64,000 bases of DNA from Thiomicrorhabdus sp. 6S3-12 (GCF_017571475.1 NZ_JAGETW010000004.1:186001-250000), one strand, 5' to 3'; shown: positions 9,750 through 19,376, numbered from the stretch's first letter. Program-made: numbers and translations. The notes: generated by a model from the letters alone, not told the origin.

Positions 9750-11414
9750 ATGTTAAGCGAGTTGTCAATTCAAAACCTGGCTTTAATTGAAAAGCTGAAC
9801 TTAAACTTCAGTAACGGCTTCAGCTCTCTGACGGGAGAAACCGGAGCCGGAAAATCCATTCTGCTTGATGCCCTCGGCCTGACACTCGGAGAACGCGCCG
9901 ACAGCTCCCTGGTTCGCCACGGCAGCAAAAGAGCCGACATCAGCGCCGCATTCGATTTAAGTCAACTTCCGCATGTTCAACTGTGGCTGCAGGAAAATGA
10001 ACTGGACGATGAAAACTCCTGCCTGCTGCGCCGCACCGTTAGCGCCGAAGGTCGTTCCAAAGCCTACATCAACGGCATTCCCGTAGCGGTTGCCCAGCTT
10101 AAGACTCTCAGTAATCTGCTGATCGATATTCACGGCCAGCACGAACACCAGTCTCTGCTGCACAGCGGTAAACAACTGGCGCTCCTGGATGCATTCGCTG
10201 CCCATACAACTCTGCTCGAGCAGACACGCGACAGTTTCAAACAGTGGAAAAGCCTGCAACAGCAGCTGAGCGCTCTGGAACAGCAGCAACAGGACTTTCA
10301 AAGCCGATTTGAACTCCTCAGCTTTCAGCAGCAGGAATTTGCCGAACTGTCCCCGGTCGAGGACGAATTCGAAGAACTGGAACTGCAACAGAATCAACTT
10401 TCGCATGCCAGCGAGATCAAACGTCGCGGTTTGAACGCCTACGACCACCTTGAAGCCGAACAAGGTGCCAGCGATCAAATCAATCATGCAATTCACCATC
10501 TGGAAGAAGTGGTGGCTTTCTGTCCGCAATTTGAAGCCCCTTTGGCGCAGCTCAACAGTGCATTAATCGAAATCCAGGAAGCGGCTGCGGAAATCCAGAC
10601 AACCGCTGAAAATATCGAACTCGATCCGAATCAGCTCGAGGCTGTCGAAGAACGTCTGTCCGCCCTGTTTTCAATCGCCAAGAAATATATGATTGAGCCG
10701 TCCCAGCTGCCGCAAAAGCAACAGCAGATCGAGGAGGCTCTCAATACTCTGCAGCATTCGGGAGAATCTCTAGAACAGCTGCGTCACGAAATCAAGCAGC
10801 AGGAAGCGGACTTTCACGCTAAAGCGCATAAGCTTCGCGCTTCACGCCAGAAAGCCGCCAAGAAGTTAAGCCGACAGATTACCGAAGGCATGCAGGAGCT
10901 CGGCATGGCCAACGGCGTTTTCGAAGTGGCGCTTGAAGCGAGTAAAACACCGGCCCAGACAGGCGTCGACCAGATCGACTTCAAAGTATCCGCCAACAAA
11001 GGACAACCGATTCAGCCGCTGGCAAAAGTCGCCTCCGGCGGAGAATTGTCACGCATCAGTCTGGCGATTCAAGTGGCGACCGCTGAAGTCGCACAATTGC
11101 CGACCCTTATTTTTGACGAAGTGGATGTTGGAATCGGCGGCGGCATCGCCGAAGTTGTCGGAGAGAAGATGCGCCAACTGGGAGAACACAAACAGATTCT
11201 GTCGATCACGCATCTGGCGCAAGTTGCGGCTCACGGCAATCACCATTTTAAAATCGCTAAAAGCACACGAGCTGAAATGACCCATACCGAGGTAAATTAT
11301 CTGGATTCATCACAGCGAATCGAAGAACTGGCGCGTATGCTCGGCGGTATGAAGATCACCGAACAGACGCAGAAGATGGCCCAAGAGATGCTCTCCCAGG
11401 CCCAGGAAAAATAG
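9750..11414 (+). CDS. recN: DNA repair protein RecN
   Basis: SMC-like ATPase acting in double-strand break repair. Residues 1-60 carry the ATP-binding head with Walker A GETGAGKS (about 29-36). A long Gln/Glu-rich coiled coil follows (about 160-370, e.g. QQQLSALEQQQQDFQ), then the ABC signature ASGGELSR (about 428) and Walker B LIFDEVDVGIGG (about 450). The 554-residue length is normal. The nadK-recN order is common in this group. Confidence 0.97.
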   Translation: MLSELSIQNLALIEKLNLNFSNGFSSLTGETGAGKSILLDALGLTLGERADSSLVRHGSKRADISAAFDLSQLPHVQLWLQENELDDENSCLLRRTVSAEGRSKAYINGIPVAVAQLKTLSNLLIDIHGQHEHQSLLHSGKQLALLDAFAAHTTLLEQTRDSFKQWKSLQQQLSALEQQQQDFQSRFELLSFQQQEFAELSPVEDEFEELELQQNQLSHASEIKRRGLNAYDHLEAEQGASDQINHAIHHLEEVVAFCPQFEAPLAQLNSALIEIQEAAAEIQTTAENIELDPNQLEAVEERLSALFSIAKKYMIEPSQLPQKQQQIEEALNTLQHSGESLEQLRHEIKQQEADFHAKAHKLRASRQKAAKKLSRQITEGMQELGMANGVFEVALEASKTPAQTGVDQIDFKVSANKGQPIQPLAKVASGGELSRISLAIQVATAEVAQLPTLIFDEVDVGIGGGIAEVVGEKMRQLGEHKQILSITHLAQVAAHGNHHFKIAKSTRAEMTHTEVNYLDSSQRIEELARMLGGMKITEQTQKMAQEMLSQAQEK

Positions 11415-11425
11415 AGCCACATACA

Positions 11426-11463
11426 AAAAAAGCGGCTGCCTTATCAAGGTCAACCGCTTTTCC
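11426..11463. terminator. Bidirectional terminator between recN and fur
   Basis: AAAAGCGG / CCGCTTTT with an 18-nt loop, A run on one side and T run on the other, between convergent genes. Confidence 0.75.
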
Positions 11464-11519
11464 GCTTGATTTATTGCCCCCTTCCAGAGAAGAAAGCAAT
11501 AACTTCAATCCAAGCCCTA

Positions 11520-11927
11520 TTATTCTTCTTTATATGCGCCGTAAATCACCAGATTATGACCGGATAATTCATACCCCAACTCTTTGGCAATCTCTTTGAT
11601 GCGCTCTTCGATAGTCGGATCAACGAATTCGCGTACGCGACCGGTCTTCATACAGACGATATGGTCGTGGTTATCTCCGGTATCCAATTCAAAGATAGAG
11701 ACATTATTTTCGAAGTTCAAACGGCGAACAATTCCCGCCTGTTCAAACTGGGTCAAGACGCGGTAAACAGTCGCCAATCCGACCTCTTCGCCCTGCTCTA
11801 ACAAAATCTTGAAAACATCTTCAGCCGACAGATGATGATCTTCGCCAGCGCTTTCCAAAATTTCCAATATTTTCAGTCTAGGCAAAGTGACTTTCAAGCC
11901 CACTTTTTTTAATTCTGCACCGCTCAT
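11520..11927 (-). CDS. fur: Ferric uptake regulator Fur
   Basis: Iron-responsive repressor. The ATG at 11927 has GAGG 6 nt upstream and gives 135 residues; a start 19 codons upstream is possible but lacks support. It has the N-terminal winged helix (LKVTLPRLKILEIL, GLATVYRVLTQFEQAGIVRR) and the dimerisation/metal domain with HDHIVC. Only one Cys is present (CMKTG rather than CxxCG), as in pseudomonad-type Fur. Divergent from bamE, the arrangement seen in Pseudomonas. Confidence 0.97.
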   Translation of the reverse strand: MSGAELKKVGLKVTLPRLKILEILESAGEDHHLSAEDVFKILLEQGEEVGLATVYRVLTQFEQAGIVRRLNFENNVSIFELDTGDNHDHIVCMKTGRVREFVDPTIEERIKEIAKELGYELSGHNLVIYGAYKEE

Positions 11928-12036
11928 CAAAACCTCTATATTGATACACTTTCGCCCCGACAATACGCGGGGTATCGAATTCAAACATTAAACGTCTAAG
12001 CAGACATACAATCCTGCTAAAATCCGCTTAACAAGA

Positions 12037-12063
12037 TTGAAAAACTCATTATGTGTGTATAAT
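12037..12063 (+). promoter_or_regulatory. Candidate bamE promoter
   Basis: TTGAAA (12037-12042), 15-nt spacer, TATAAT (12058-12063). Both boxes are good; the spacer is short. Confidence 0.45.
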
Positions 12064-12116
12064 AACCCAATTCCGATTTTTTTATGTCGAAAAAAGCGAT
12101 CAAAACAAGAATCTAA

Positions 12117-12548
12117 ATGAGAATCACACCCATGCTTTCACAAGCCCAGGTCCCCGCAAATAAACCGTCCCGCATTAAAAAACTTATCCTCACCGGATTA
12201 CTCTTCAGCACGATTGGAGCCTTGAACGGCTGCTCTGCGTTTAAACCTTATGAAGTTCCGGTTACACAGGGAAATGTCATGACCGAGGAGTCGTTAGACC
12301 TGATTCAGGAAGGTTTAAATCAAATTCAGGTGAGAAAGTTGTTAGGACCGCCGATCGGACAAAACACTTTTAACCCTTACCACTGGGAATATCTGTTCTA
12401 CACAACGGATCCGAAATCCGACCTGGCGGTAAAACGGCATCTTGTGCTGCAGTTCGATGAGAATTTTTATTTAACCAAATGGGAATCACATCCGATTCAG
12501 GTGCAAATGAAAAAAGACGACAGCTTTTTGGGATTGGGCTGGTTCTGA
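12117..12548 (+). CDS. bamE: Outer membrane protein assembly factor BamE (SmpA/OmlA)
   Basis: Lipoprotein of the Bam complex that inserts beta-barrel proteins into the outer membrane. A signal segment ends in the lipobox ALNGC (Cys at about residue 40), followed by the SmpA/OmlA fold with IQEGLNQIQVRKLLGPP and HWEYLFYT. The start is uncertain: ATG at 12117 or 12132, neither with a strong ribosome site. Its position divergent from fur supports the call. Confidence 0.93.
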   Translation: MRITPMLSQAQVPANKPSRIKKLILTGLLFSTIGALNGCSAFKPYEVPVTQGNVMTEESLDLIQEGLNQIQVRKLLGPPIGQNTFNPYHWEYLFYTTDPKSDLAVKRHLVLQFDENFYLTKWESHPIQVQMKKDDSFLGLGWF

Positions 12549-12587
12549 CGTTTTCGACAAAGGCCTTCATAGCAAAGGCTTCTAAAT

Positions 12588-12616
12588 AAAAATGCAGCTT
12601 AAAGGCTGCATTTTTT
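12588..12616. terminator. Bidirectional terminator between bamE and rnfH
   Basis: AAAATGCAGC / GCTGCATTTT with a 6-nt loop and flanking A and T runs, between convergent genes. Confidence 0.85.
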
Positions 12617-12631
12617 ATATCCAGAGAAAAC

Positions 12632-12913
12632 TTACTTCAGCTTTCCGTCACGCTCTTTAGTAACCTTTTCACGCCGACGCTCACGCGGATCCGCCTTCAA
12701 AGGTCGGTACACTTCAATCCGATCGCCTTCGCGCAGAATCTGATCATGTTTAACAGGCTTGCCGAAGATACCGACTTTCTCGATATCCAGCTCAGGAAAG
12801 CGACGCAGCAGTTCGGAAACCTGCAACGCCTCTAAGACCGTGCTCCCCTCTGGGACGTCCTGTTCGTACAAAAACTGCTCATCCGGTAAGGCGTAGGCTA
12901 TTTCAATTTTCAC
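12632..12913 (-). CDS. rnfH: RnfH family protein (UPF0125)
   Basis: Small ubiquitin-like-fold protein of unknown biochemical role, usually found beside ratA. Family features are the EIAYALPDEQFL start, the VPEGSTVLEAL segment, VGIFGKPV and LREGDRIEVYRPLKADP, with a basic tail. The GTG at 12913 has AAGG in good position and gives 93 residues; the GTG at 12922 is less well placed. It lies 46 nt after ratA. Confidence 0.9.
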   Translation of the reverse strand: MKIEIAYALPDEQFLYEQDVPEGSTVLEALQVSELLRRFPELDIEKVGIFGKPVKHDQILREGDRIEVYRPLKADPRERRREKVTKERDGKLK

Positions 12914-12959
12914 GATATTCACCTTAATTCATCGTCTTGTATCGGCCGCAAACGCGCCC

Positions 12960-13403
12960 TTAAGCAAAAGGATTCGGATAAATCACTTTCGCTCGTTCAC
13001 AGAAAGAGTCCACCAGCGTACTGGCGATCTGTTCGAAAATCGGCCCGATAGCCATATTCAATAAGCCGCTGCTGACTTCAAATTCCACTTCAAACAGAAT
13101 TTTGCAGGCGTCTTCATCCAGCACCTTAAACTCCCACTCGCCTCTTAACGACTTGAAAGGGCCGTCGAGCAATTGCATTTCGATACGCTTACCGTCAACC
13201 AGATGATTTTTAGTAGTAAACGTCTGCTTGATGCCCGCTTTGGCTATGGTTACCGAAGCGGACATACTCGAACCGTCGCAAGATTTAACTTCCGCCGCTC
13301 CGCACCACGGAAGAAATTCCGGATAAGCCTCGACATCATTGACCAAGTCATACATTTTTTTGGCCGAATACGGCAATAAGGCACTACGGGTAATTTTTTT
13401 CAT
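12960..13403 (-). CDS. ratA: RatA / COQ10-like START-domain protein
   Basis: Polyketide-cyclase/START fold protein of 147 residues, related to E. coli RatA (YfjG), described both as a ribosome-association toxin and as a coenzyme Q-binding homologue. Visible features are YDLVNDVEAYPEFLPWC near the N-terminus and the C-terminal helix with FEQIASTLVDSFCERA. ratA-rnfH beside smpB is a conserved arrangement; here an extra gene separates ratA from smpB. Confidence 0.92.
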   Translation of the reverse strand: MKKITRSALLPYSAKKMYDLVNDVEAYPEFLPWCGAAEVKSCDGSSMSASVTIAKAGIKQTFTTKNHLVDGKRIEMQLLDGPFKSLRGEWEFKVLDEDACKILFEVEFEVSSGLLNMAIGPIFEQIASTLVDSFCERAKVIYPNPFA

Positions 13404-13630
13404 TCGCTAAAGCGTCCTTCCTTCAACGGCTTTCAGGAAAACCTCAAGAGCCTATGATTTGCTTAAGCGTGCCTAACTACTTAGACTAAGTAGATGTTCG
13501 GCCGCACAGCGTTAAAATTCAAGGCACAATAGTATAACAAATTCCCTCGCCGACCGATCAAGGGACGCGCTGAAGCGCCGCCCATTTATGCAACACAAAA
13601 TAATGAAAAAAGATTTTAGTGGAGAAACCT

Positions 13631-14377
13631 ATGAAACACTCGAGCAAACGGCAAGGCATCTTCTCTCTTTGGGCACTTTTTATATTACCGACCCTGAGCA
13701 TCGGCCCGGCTTCGGCTGCAGAAGAACTGTTAACCGAAAACGCCAATTGGCCGCACGGTTCCTGGCAACTGGAATACGAATACGACGATTTCAGTGAAAA
13801 AATTCATCACGCCAAACTGACATATGCCCCGCAGAACTTCGCCACGCAAAAAGCCTTTCTTATTCGCTGTCAGCCTTTCTATACCAATTTCAGCACCTCT
13901 TTTCTCGAAGAGAAAAACAACCTGATGGAAAACGGCAAACTGCATAACGACTCTTCCAAATACGCCAAGCATGGCTTTATCTACGATCAGAAGCGAAATC
14001 TTAAGGTTGAAGTCGCCGGCCGCTCATTCAGCGAAGACGTCTCCGTCGGTGGCCAGGTTCGAGCACTGAGCAACTGGTTTCCTCTTAATGACAATTTCAA
14101 AACCGCAAACGAGGACAAAGTCAGTGTCAGTTGGCACGCCTCAATGGTGTTTAAAGAGATTCCTTCATTTACCAGCACCAAGAATACCGACTTGAGCCGT
14201 AAACTGTTCAAGACATTCAAAACCGCTATCGAAAAATCAACGCCGATCCAGTTTCAATTGGACATGCCCAACGGCATACAGCAAAAATACCGTCTGGATG
14301 TGCAACGCCTGAAAAATTTTGCACCGCCTGAAGTTCTGGATTTCTGTCTACTACGTAGAACTTTGCGTGACGATTAG
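13631..14377 (+). CDS. Exported protein of unknown function
   Basis: Not recognised. The 248-residue product starts at ATG 13631 (GGAG 6 nt upstream) with a classical signal peptide: basic start KHSSKRQ, hydrophobic core, probable cleavage after ASA (about residue 26). The mature part is polar, with two cysteines (RCQPFY and LDFCLLRR) that could form a disulfide, and no membrane segment, so it is probably periplasmic. It sits between ratA and smpB, genes often adjacent elsewhere, suggesting lineage-specific insertion. Confidence 0.75.
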   Translation: MKHSSKRQGIFSLWALFILPTLSIGPASAAEELLTENANWPHGSWQLEYEYDDFSEKIHHAKLTYAPQNFATQKAFLIRCQPFYTNFSTSFLEEKNNLMENGKLHNDSSKYAKHGFIYDQKRNLKVEVAGRSFSEDVSVGGQVRALSNWFPLNDNFKTANEDKVSVSWHASMVFKEIPSFTSTKNTDLSRKLFKTFKTAIEKSTPIQFQLDMPNGIQQKYRLDVQRLKNFAPPEVLDFCLLRRTLRDD

Positions 14378-14513
14378 AGCGCAACTGCCTCAATAAACTG
14401 CGTAAAAACCAAGCGAGGCGATGTTATAATCGTCTCCCATTTGGAACTTGACGCTTGTGGAATATCCGACTTTATCGGCAATCCTGAGCAAACGATTTAG
14501 AGATAGGTAAGGC

Positions 14514-14993
14514 ATGGCAAAAAAATCGAAAAAGAAAACGCCTGCAAATGTCATCGCGCAGAATAAAAAAGCCCGTTTCGACTACTTTATTGAACAGGAA
14601 TTCGAAGCCGGTCTGACACTTGAAGGCTGGGAAGTCAAAAGCCTGCGCCAGGGTAAAGTGCAAATCAACGAAAGCTATATCCTGCTCAAAAACAATGAAG
14701 CCTGGCTTTTCGGTGCTTTAATCACGCCTCTGATCACCGCCTCAAGCCATACCAAGCAAGACCCGCTACGATTGCGTAAACTGCTGATGCACCGCCGCGA
14801 AATTGACCGTCTGATCGGCGCCGTTGATCAGAAAGGCTTTACACTGGTGCCTTTGAACCTGCACTGGTCCCGCGGCAAGGTGAAACTCAGTCTCGGCTTG
14901 GCTAAAGGTAAGAAAATGCATGACAAACGCGCTACCGAAAAAGAGCGGGAATGGAATCGTGACAAACAGCGCTTAATGAAAATGACCCGCTGA
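14514..14993 (+). CDS. smpB: SsrA-binding protein SmpB
   Basis: Binds tmRNA and brings it to stalled ribosomes for trans-translation. The 159-residue protein has the family start [20 protein letters not shown], the core [20 protein letters not shown] and the basic C-terminal tail [22 protein letters not shown] precedes the ATG. The tmRNA gene lies 1.7 kb downstream on the same strand. Confidence 0.98.
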   Translation: MAKKSKKKTPANVIAQNKKARFDYFIEQEFEAGLTLEGWEVKSLRQGKVQINESYILLKNNEAWLFGALITPLITASSHTKQDPLRLRKLLMHRREIDRLIGAVDQKGFTLVPLNLHWSRGKVKLSLGLAKGKKMHDKRATEKEREWNRDKQRLMKMTR

Positions 14994-15011
14994 CCATCAT
15001 TTCTGCACAAT

Positions 15012-15038
15012 AAAAAACCACCGTTCAGGTGGTTTTTT
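15012..15038. terminator. Bidirectional terminator after smpB
   Basis: AAAAAACCACC / GGTGGTTTTTT, 11-bp perfect arms with a 5-nt loop, between the convergent smpB and cyclase genes. Confidence 0.9.
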
Positions 15039-15063
15039 ATTTCCGGCAACTAAACGCTGTTGA

Positions 15064-16428
15064 TTATGAACAGACGATAACCCGGTTACGTCCTTCATCT
15101 TTTGCCTGATATAAGGCGCTGTCCGTTTGCTCAAACCACTCTTTCGACGACCATCCCTGCTGCAGCTGACAGATCCCGAAACTGGAGGTAAGCGTGATAT
15201 TTTTCGGCCAAACATTCTCTTCGACTTTTTGGCGCAATTTCTCAATCACGATAAGCGCCTGATTCACATCGGTCATAGGTAGCAGGATTGCAAACTCCTC
15301 TCCGCCCCAACGCGCCAAAGAATCCGTCTGCCGCAGATTTTCTTCCATTAACTTATAGAATTCCTTGAGGATATCGTCGCCCGTTAAATGACCAAAGGTG
15401 TCATTAACCTCTTTGAAATGATCGATATCGCACAATACCAGACAGACCGGATCCTTATGACGGTTGAACTCTTCGATAGTCTGGAAGATAAACTCATCAA
15501 AAACACGACGGTTTAGCGCACCGGTCAGCTGGTCGTGGTTAGCCTGCTTCTCCAGAGACTGTTGACGGGTAATATTTTCCGCAATCAACAGATAACCGGT
15601 TTTGTTGGAAAACGCATCGTATTCCGGGCGAATCATCGCATCCAGCCAATAGCTTTTCGGCCCGACTTCCGAGTACAGAATCCCTCCCCAGAATTTACGT
15701 TCCGACAACCAAACCTGGGGGTCGTTGCTCAGGGAAATCAATTTCAAATCCGTATAATTCTTGCCGACGATATTGCTGACACTACGCCCCAGAATGCGCG
15801 ATATCGCCAGACTGGCGTAAGTGATCTGACCATTAAGATCCATTTTCAGCATTGGAACGCTGCTGTCGACAATCTTCTGCTGATATTCCAGTTCGCGGTT
15901 AAGGTGATGAATATTCTGCTCGGATCGTAAAAAAAACTCCTTCACAAAATACAACATAATGCTGATAACAATCAGCGCTACGGCAATATTGGTATAACTG
16001 CCTTCAAACGATGCCTCGGCAAACCAGCCTGGCAGCAATAGAGGAATCAACAGAATCACCAGCCAGACCAGCTGATGCGTAAAACGGTTGATAAAAATAT
16101 TGAGTATCGGCAGAACCAGTACCCAGTAGTAAATCTGCTGCTGTCCTTCGGAAACCGCAAACAGACTGAGCAGATAAAGAATATACAGCGAACTGAGCAA
16201 AATCAGGGAAGAAAGGCCATCGGAATGCTTCTGATGAAAATGATAACTGGCGAGAAAACCGAACAGGGAAATCGAAAATGCCGTCACCATTGCCCAATTT
16301 TCCTTAATCAGGAAATGAAAAATCAGCAACATCAACACCGGCATAAACAGAATTAAAACAAACCAGCGAATTCTCGCGGCCAACCGTTGCTGATAACTTA
16401 AAACGCCCTGCTGTAACAATTTCGGCAT
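15064..16428 (-). CDS. Membrane PAS-GGDEF diguanylate cyclase
   Basis: Synthesises c-di-GMP from two GTP. The N-terminal 180 residues contain about five hydrophobic segments with short loops, a membrane sensor of unknown ligand. A PAS domain (about 195-300) and a GGDEF domain (about 310-454) follow. The active site reads GGEEF, and RQTD lies five residues before it, the RxxD inhibitory site for product feedback. The ATG at 16428 gives MPKLLQQG, matching MPKILSW of the paralogue at 40.9-42.3 kb; an in-frame start at 16491 would add 21 residues. Confidence 0.9.
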   Translation of the reverse strand: MPKLLQQGVLSYQQRLAARIRWFVLILFMPVLMLLIFHFLIKENWAMVTAFSISLFGFLASYHFHQKHSDGLSSLILLSSLYILYLLSLFAVSEGQQQIYYWVLVLPILNIFINRFTHQLVWLVILLIPLLLPGWFAEASFEGSYTNIAVALIVISIMLYFVKEFFLRSEQNIHHLNRELEYQQKIVDSSVPMLKMDLNGQITYASLAISRILGRSVSNIVGKNYTDLKLISLSNDPQVWLSERKFWGGILYSEVGPKSYWLDAMIRPEYDAFSNKTGYLLIAENITRQQSLEKQANHDQLTGALNRRVFDEFIFQTIEEFNRHKDPVCLVLCDIDHFKEVNDTFGHLTGDDILKEFYKLMEENLRQTDSLARWGGEEFAILLPMTDVNQALIVIEKLRQKVEENVWPKNITLTSSFGICQLQQGWSSKEWFEQTDSALYQAKDEGRNRVIVCS

Positions 16429-16631
16429 CATTCCCTTGTACCATTTGATATCGAGAAACCCGCATCGCCATTCAATCGCTCCATACGACATCCAAATGCT
16501 AGGCGGATTTCATTTAAGACCTATGAGGTAAAGATAATTTAAGCACTGACAAATGTCTATTCCTTTCTCGGAAAGCGCTGAATCTCGAAATAAATCTCTA
16601 AAGTGTCGCTGTAATCCCTTGAAAATTTCAC

Positions 16632-16637
16632 TATAAT
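16632..16637 (+). promoter_or_regulatory. ssrA -10 box
   Basis: TATAAT 34 nt before the mature tmRNA 5' end. The -35 region is poor. A precursor start near 16644 would leave a short leader for RNase P removal. Confidence 0.5.
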
Positions 16638-16670
16638 ACCCATCTTTAAATAAACACCGATCTTTCTATT

Positions 16671-17027
16671 GGGGCTGCACTGGTTTCGACGGGGAGTTCA
16701 AAGTTTAAAATGCATGTCGTGCCTGAATGATGCACGTAAATCTTTATTTCACTTTTGTTATAGTTGCAAACGACGATAACTACGCTCTAGCGGCTTAATC
16801 CCGCTAGTGCAGGCTAGACCCGTTGCCTTTGGCCCCTAGCCTGTATCGACTTACAAAGGATCGTGTTGCGTGCGTGTTTGGGTACGTACCACTAAACTTA
16901 ACAAACTCGCTTGGTGTGATCCCTGCTGGTCGGGCAGCATTCAAGTTAAATTAATAGACCAAATAAACATGTAGATTTTTAGATGGCGGCTTTGCGGACG
17001 GGGGTTCGACTCCCCCCAGCTCCACCA
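16671..17027 (+). ncRNA. ssrA: tmRNA (SsrA)
   Basis: Rescues stalled ribosomes and tags the nascent protein for proteolysis. The 357-nt gene starts GGGGCTGCACTGGTTTCGAC and ends with a tRNA-like T arm (GGTTCGACTCC) and encoded CCA. The acceptor stem pairs GGGGCT with AGCTCC. The tag frame (16766-16798) encodes ANDDNYALAA followed by TAA, the expected proteobacterial degron ending in ALAA. Its partner smpB is nearby. Confidence 0.98.
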
Positions 17028-17033
17028 ATTCTG

Positions 17034-17072
17034 AAGCCCGAACGATTGATTAGGAATCGTTCGGGCTTTTTT
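17034..17072 (+). terminator. Terminator of ssrA
   Basis: GCCCGAACGATT / AATCGTTCGGGC perfect 12-bp stem, 7-nt loop, then six T, just after the tmRNA 3' end. Confidence 0.92.
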
Positions 17073-17414
17073 ATTTCCATTCTCTTTCAAACAATAAATT
17101 CTCGACTGTTATACGCTCTGCATTTGATCTGATCGTATTGCACCTGAAAAGCCTTCTGAATCAACATTCGCCTAACAATTCTCAAGGCCATGCACGCTCA
17201 CTTGCGCCCCATCATTTTTTAATGAAAAAACGCTTGGCATAATCAACCTGTTGCTAGTTTTGACCTATGTGAACAATGGCAATTTTTACGTCGTTTTATG
17301 GTTCCTTCTTTGCCTAACTCACCCGAAAAACTACTTAGCCTATTAAAAACCTTGCCACCATATAAAAAAAATTGTTAACTATAAATTCCTTAGTTTTTCA
17401 AAGGGGAAAAACCT
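17073..17414. other. Intergenic region before the V-ATPase operon
   Basis: A 342-base AT-rich gap. The operon promoter should be here, but I find only a TATAAA near 17380 without a -35 at the right distance. The last 20 bases contain AAGGGG, the ribosome site for subunit B. Confidence 0.4.
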
Positions 17415-18758
17415 GTGTTGAATAAACTGGCTCGCTATACGCAAGTGGTCGAAATCATTGGCGATATCATTAAGGTAAAAGCTGACAATATCGCCTATGG
17501 TGATTTGGCCATAGTGGAGAACCACGATGGCGAGCAATCGTTGGCTCAGGTAATACGCCTGGAAGGCGATGTGGTTTCCATGCAGGTTTTCTCTGGTGCC
17601 CGCGGCTTGTCGACCAAAGCTCAGGTGCAGTTTCTCGGCCACCCCATGCAGGTGACCTATTCCCCGAATATTCTTGGTCGGGTATTTGGCGGTTCAGGAA
17701 CCTCTCTGGACAGCGGCCCTTCTCTTGATGCCGATCCTCAAGTCGATATTGGCGGCCCGACGGTAAACCCTGTCAAGCGCGTCCTTCCAAGCAAAATGGT
17801 ACATACCCACATTCCAATGATCGATATGTTCAACAGCTTGGTGGAAAGTCAGAAGATTCCGATTTTTTCTATTGCCGGCGAACCCTACAACCATTTGCTG
17901 GCGCGTATCGGTATTCAGGCGGAAGCGGATATCGTGGTGTTTGGCGGTCTGGGCCTGATTTACGACGACTATCACTATTTCCGTAAAACGTTTGAAGACG
18001 AAGGTGTATTCGCGCGTACGGTTATGTTTGTCAATCTGGCTTCCGACCCGATCGTAGAACGCCTGCTGGTACCGGATATGGCGCTTAAAGTGGCCGAGCG
18101 CTTTGCCGTGGAAGAAGGCAAACGGGTTCTGGTGCTGATGACGGATATGACCGCCTATGCCGATGCCATGAAAGAGATCGGGATTGCAATGGAATATGTC
18201 CCTTCCAACCGCGGCTATCTGGGCGATCTGTACTCGCAGCTGGCAGTGCGTTACGAACGCGCCTGCGATTATCAGGGCGCCGGTTCTGTCACCATCCTAA
18301 CCGTCACCACTATGCCGGGGAATGACGTGACACACCCGGTACCGGACAATACCGGTTATATCACCGAAGGTCAGTTTTATCTGCACGACGGCATGCTGGA
18401 TCCCTTCGGCTCACTATCACGTCTTAAGCAACAGGTGATCGGCAAGGTAACCCGTGAAGACCATTCGCAGTTAATGAATACCATGATCCGCTTTTATTCG
18501 AACGCCAAAGAGGCCGAGAAAAAGCGTGCCATGGCTTTTGAGCTGTCTGACTTTGACGAGCGTTGCTTGCAGTTCGGTGAAATGTTTACCGAAAACTTTA
18601 TGGACATCGACGTATCCCTTCCTTTAAACGACGCATTGGATCTTGGCTGGCAAATATTGGCGCAATGCTTCTCTCGAGACGAGTTACTGATGAAAGAAGC
18701 GCTGATCGATAAATACTTCCCTGACGATGACGAGCAGACACAAGACAAGGCGAGCTGA
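17415..18758 (+). CDS. ntpB: V-type ATP synthase subunit B
   Basis: Non-catalytic nucleotide-binding subunit of the V1 head. The 447-residue protein has the family N-terminal barrel, the segment LGRVFGGSGTSLD (about 90), SKMVHTHIPMIDMFNSLVESQKIPIFS in place of a P-loop, and VTTMPGNDVTHPVPDNTGYITEGQ (about 305). It starts with GTG, preceded by AAGGGG. First gene of the operon here; in chlamydia-type operons B follows A, so this position is part of the rotated order. Confidence 0.96.
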   Translation: MLNKLARYTQVVEIIGDIIKVKADNIAYGDLAIVENHDGEQSLAQVIRLEGDVVSMQVFSGARGLSTKAQVQFLGHPMQVTYSPNILGRVFGGSGTSLDSGPSLDADPQVDIGGPTVNPVKRVLPSKMVHTHIPMIDMFNSLVESQKIPIFSIAGEPYNHLLARIGIQAEADIVVFGGLGLIYDDYHYFRKTFEDEGVFARTVMFVNLASDPIVERLLVPDMALKVAERFAVEEGKRVLVLMTDMTAYADAMKEIGIAMEYVPSNRGYLGDLYSQLAVRYERACDYQGAGSVTILTVTTMPGNDVTHPVPDNTGYITEGQFYLHDGMLDPFGSLSRLKQQVIGKVTREDHSQLMNTMIRFYSNAKEAEKKRAMAFELSDFDERCLQFGEMFTENFMDIDVSLPLNDALDLGWQILAQCFSRDELLMKEALIDKYFPDDDEQTQDKAS

Positions 18759-18760
18759 TT

Positions 18761-19375
18761 ATGGCGGCCAAAATTGCTTTAAACAAAACCGCCCTAAAAC
18801 AATCCCGCGACAAGCTGGGAATGTACAAACGCTATCTGCCTTCTTTGGACTTGAAACGTCAACAGTTAATGCTTGAATTACAAAAAGCCCGGGCGGAAAC
18901 CGATGCGCACCTACAGGCAATAGAAGAGCATCTGGCACAGGCGCAAGATTGGATCGGATTGCTCGCCAATGCCGACATCAAAGTAAACGGTCTGGTAAAG
19001 GTCACCGGCATTGATGAAGCCGAGCAGAACCTGCTCGGCGTCACCCTTCCATTATATGTAGACACCCATTTTGCTTTGGAAAGTTATTCCATGCTGGCTA
19101 ACCCTTACTGGGTCGATGCTCTGGTTGAAACGCTTAAAGAAGTGGCCATTCTGCGTGCTAAAGCGGCCGTCGGCGATAAGCGAACGGCCATTCTGCAAGA
19201 AGCGGTGCGCAAAATAACTCAGCGGGTCAACTTGTTCGAGAAACGTCTGATCCCCGAGACCAATGACGATATACGCAAAATCAAAATTTTCCTGGATGAT
19301 TCGGATCGGGCCTCGGTGATTCGCGCCAAGTTCGCTAAGAAGAAAACCTTAAGCTCAACCACTGGAGGAGCTTAA
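18761..19375 (+). CDS. ntpD: V-type ATP synthase subunit D
   Basis: Central rotor shaft. The 204-residue protein is an antiparallel coiled coil, with the family start KIALNKTALKQSRDKLGMYKR and a long C-terminal helix (AILQEAVRKITQRVNLFEKRLIP). It starts two bases after the subunit B stop, so the two are probably translationally coupled. Confidence 0.93.
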   Translation: MAAKIALNKTALKQSRDKLGMYKRYLPSLDLKRQQLMLELQKARAETDAHLQAIEEHLAQAQDWIGLLANADIKVNGLVKVTGIDEAEQNLLGVTLPLYVDTHFALESYSMLANPYWVDALVETLKEVAILRAKAAVGDKRTAILQEAVRKITQRVNLFEKRLIPETNDDIRKIKIFLDDSDRASVIRAKFAKKKTLSSTTGGA

Positions 19376-19376
19376 A

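Noticed and set aside
8858-9751. Open frame of 297 codons opposite nadK
   Set aside because: Antisense shadow of a certain nadK gene, with low-quality sequence features.
12115-12133. AAATGAGAATCA near the bamE start as a possible Fur box
   Set aside because: Only part of the consensus is matched and the other half-site is missing; it overlaps the start codon.
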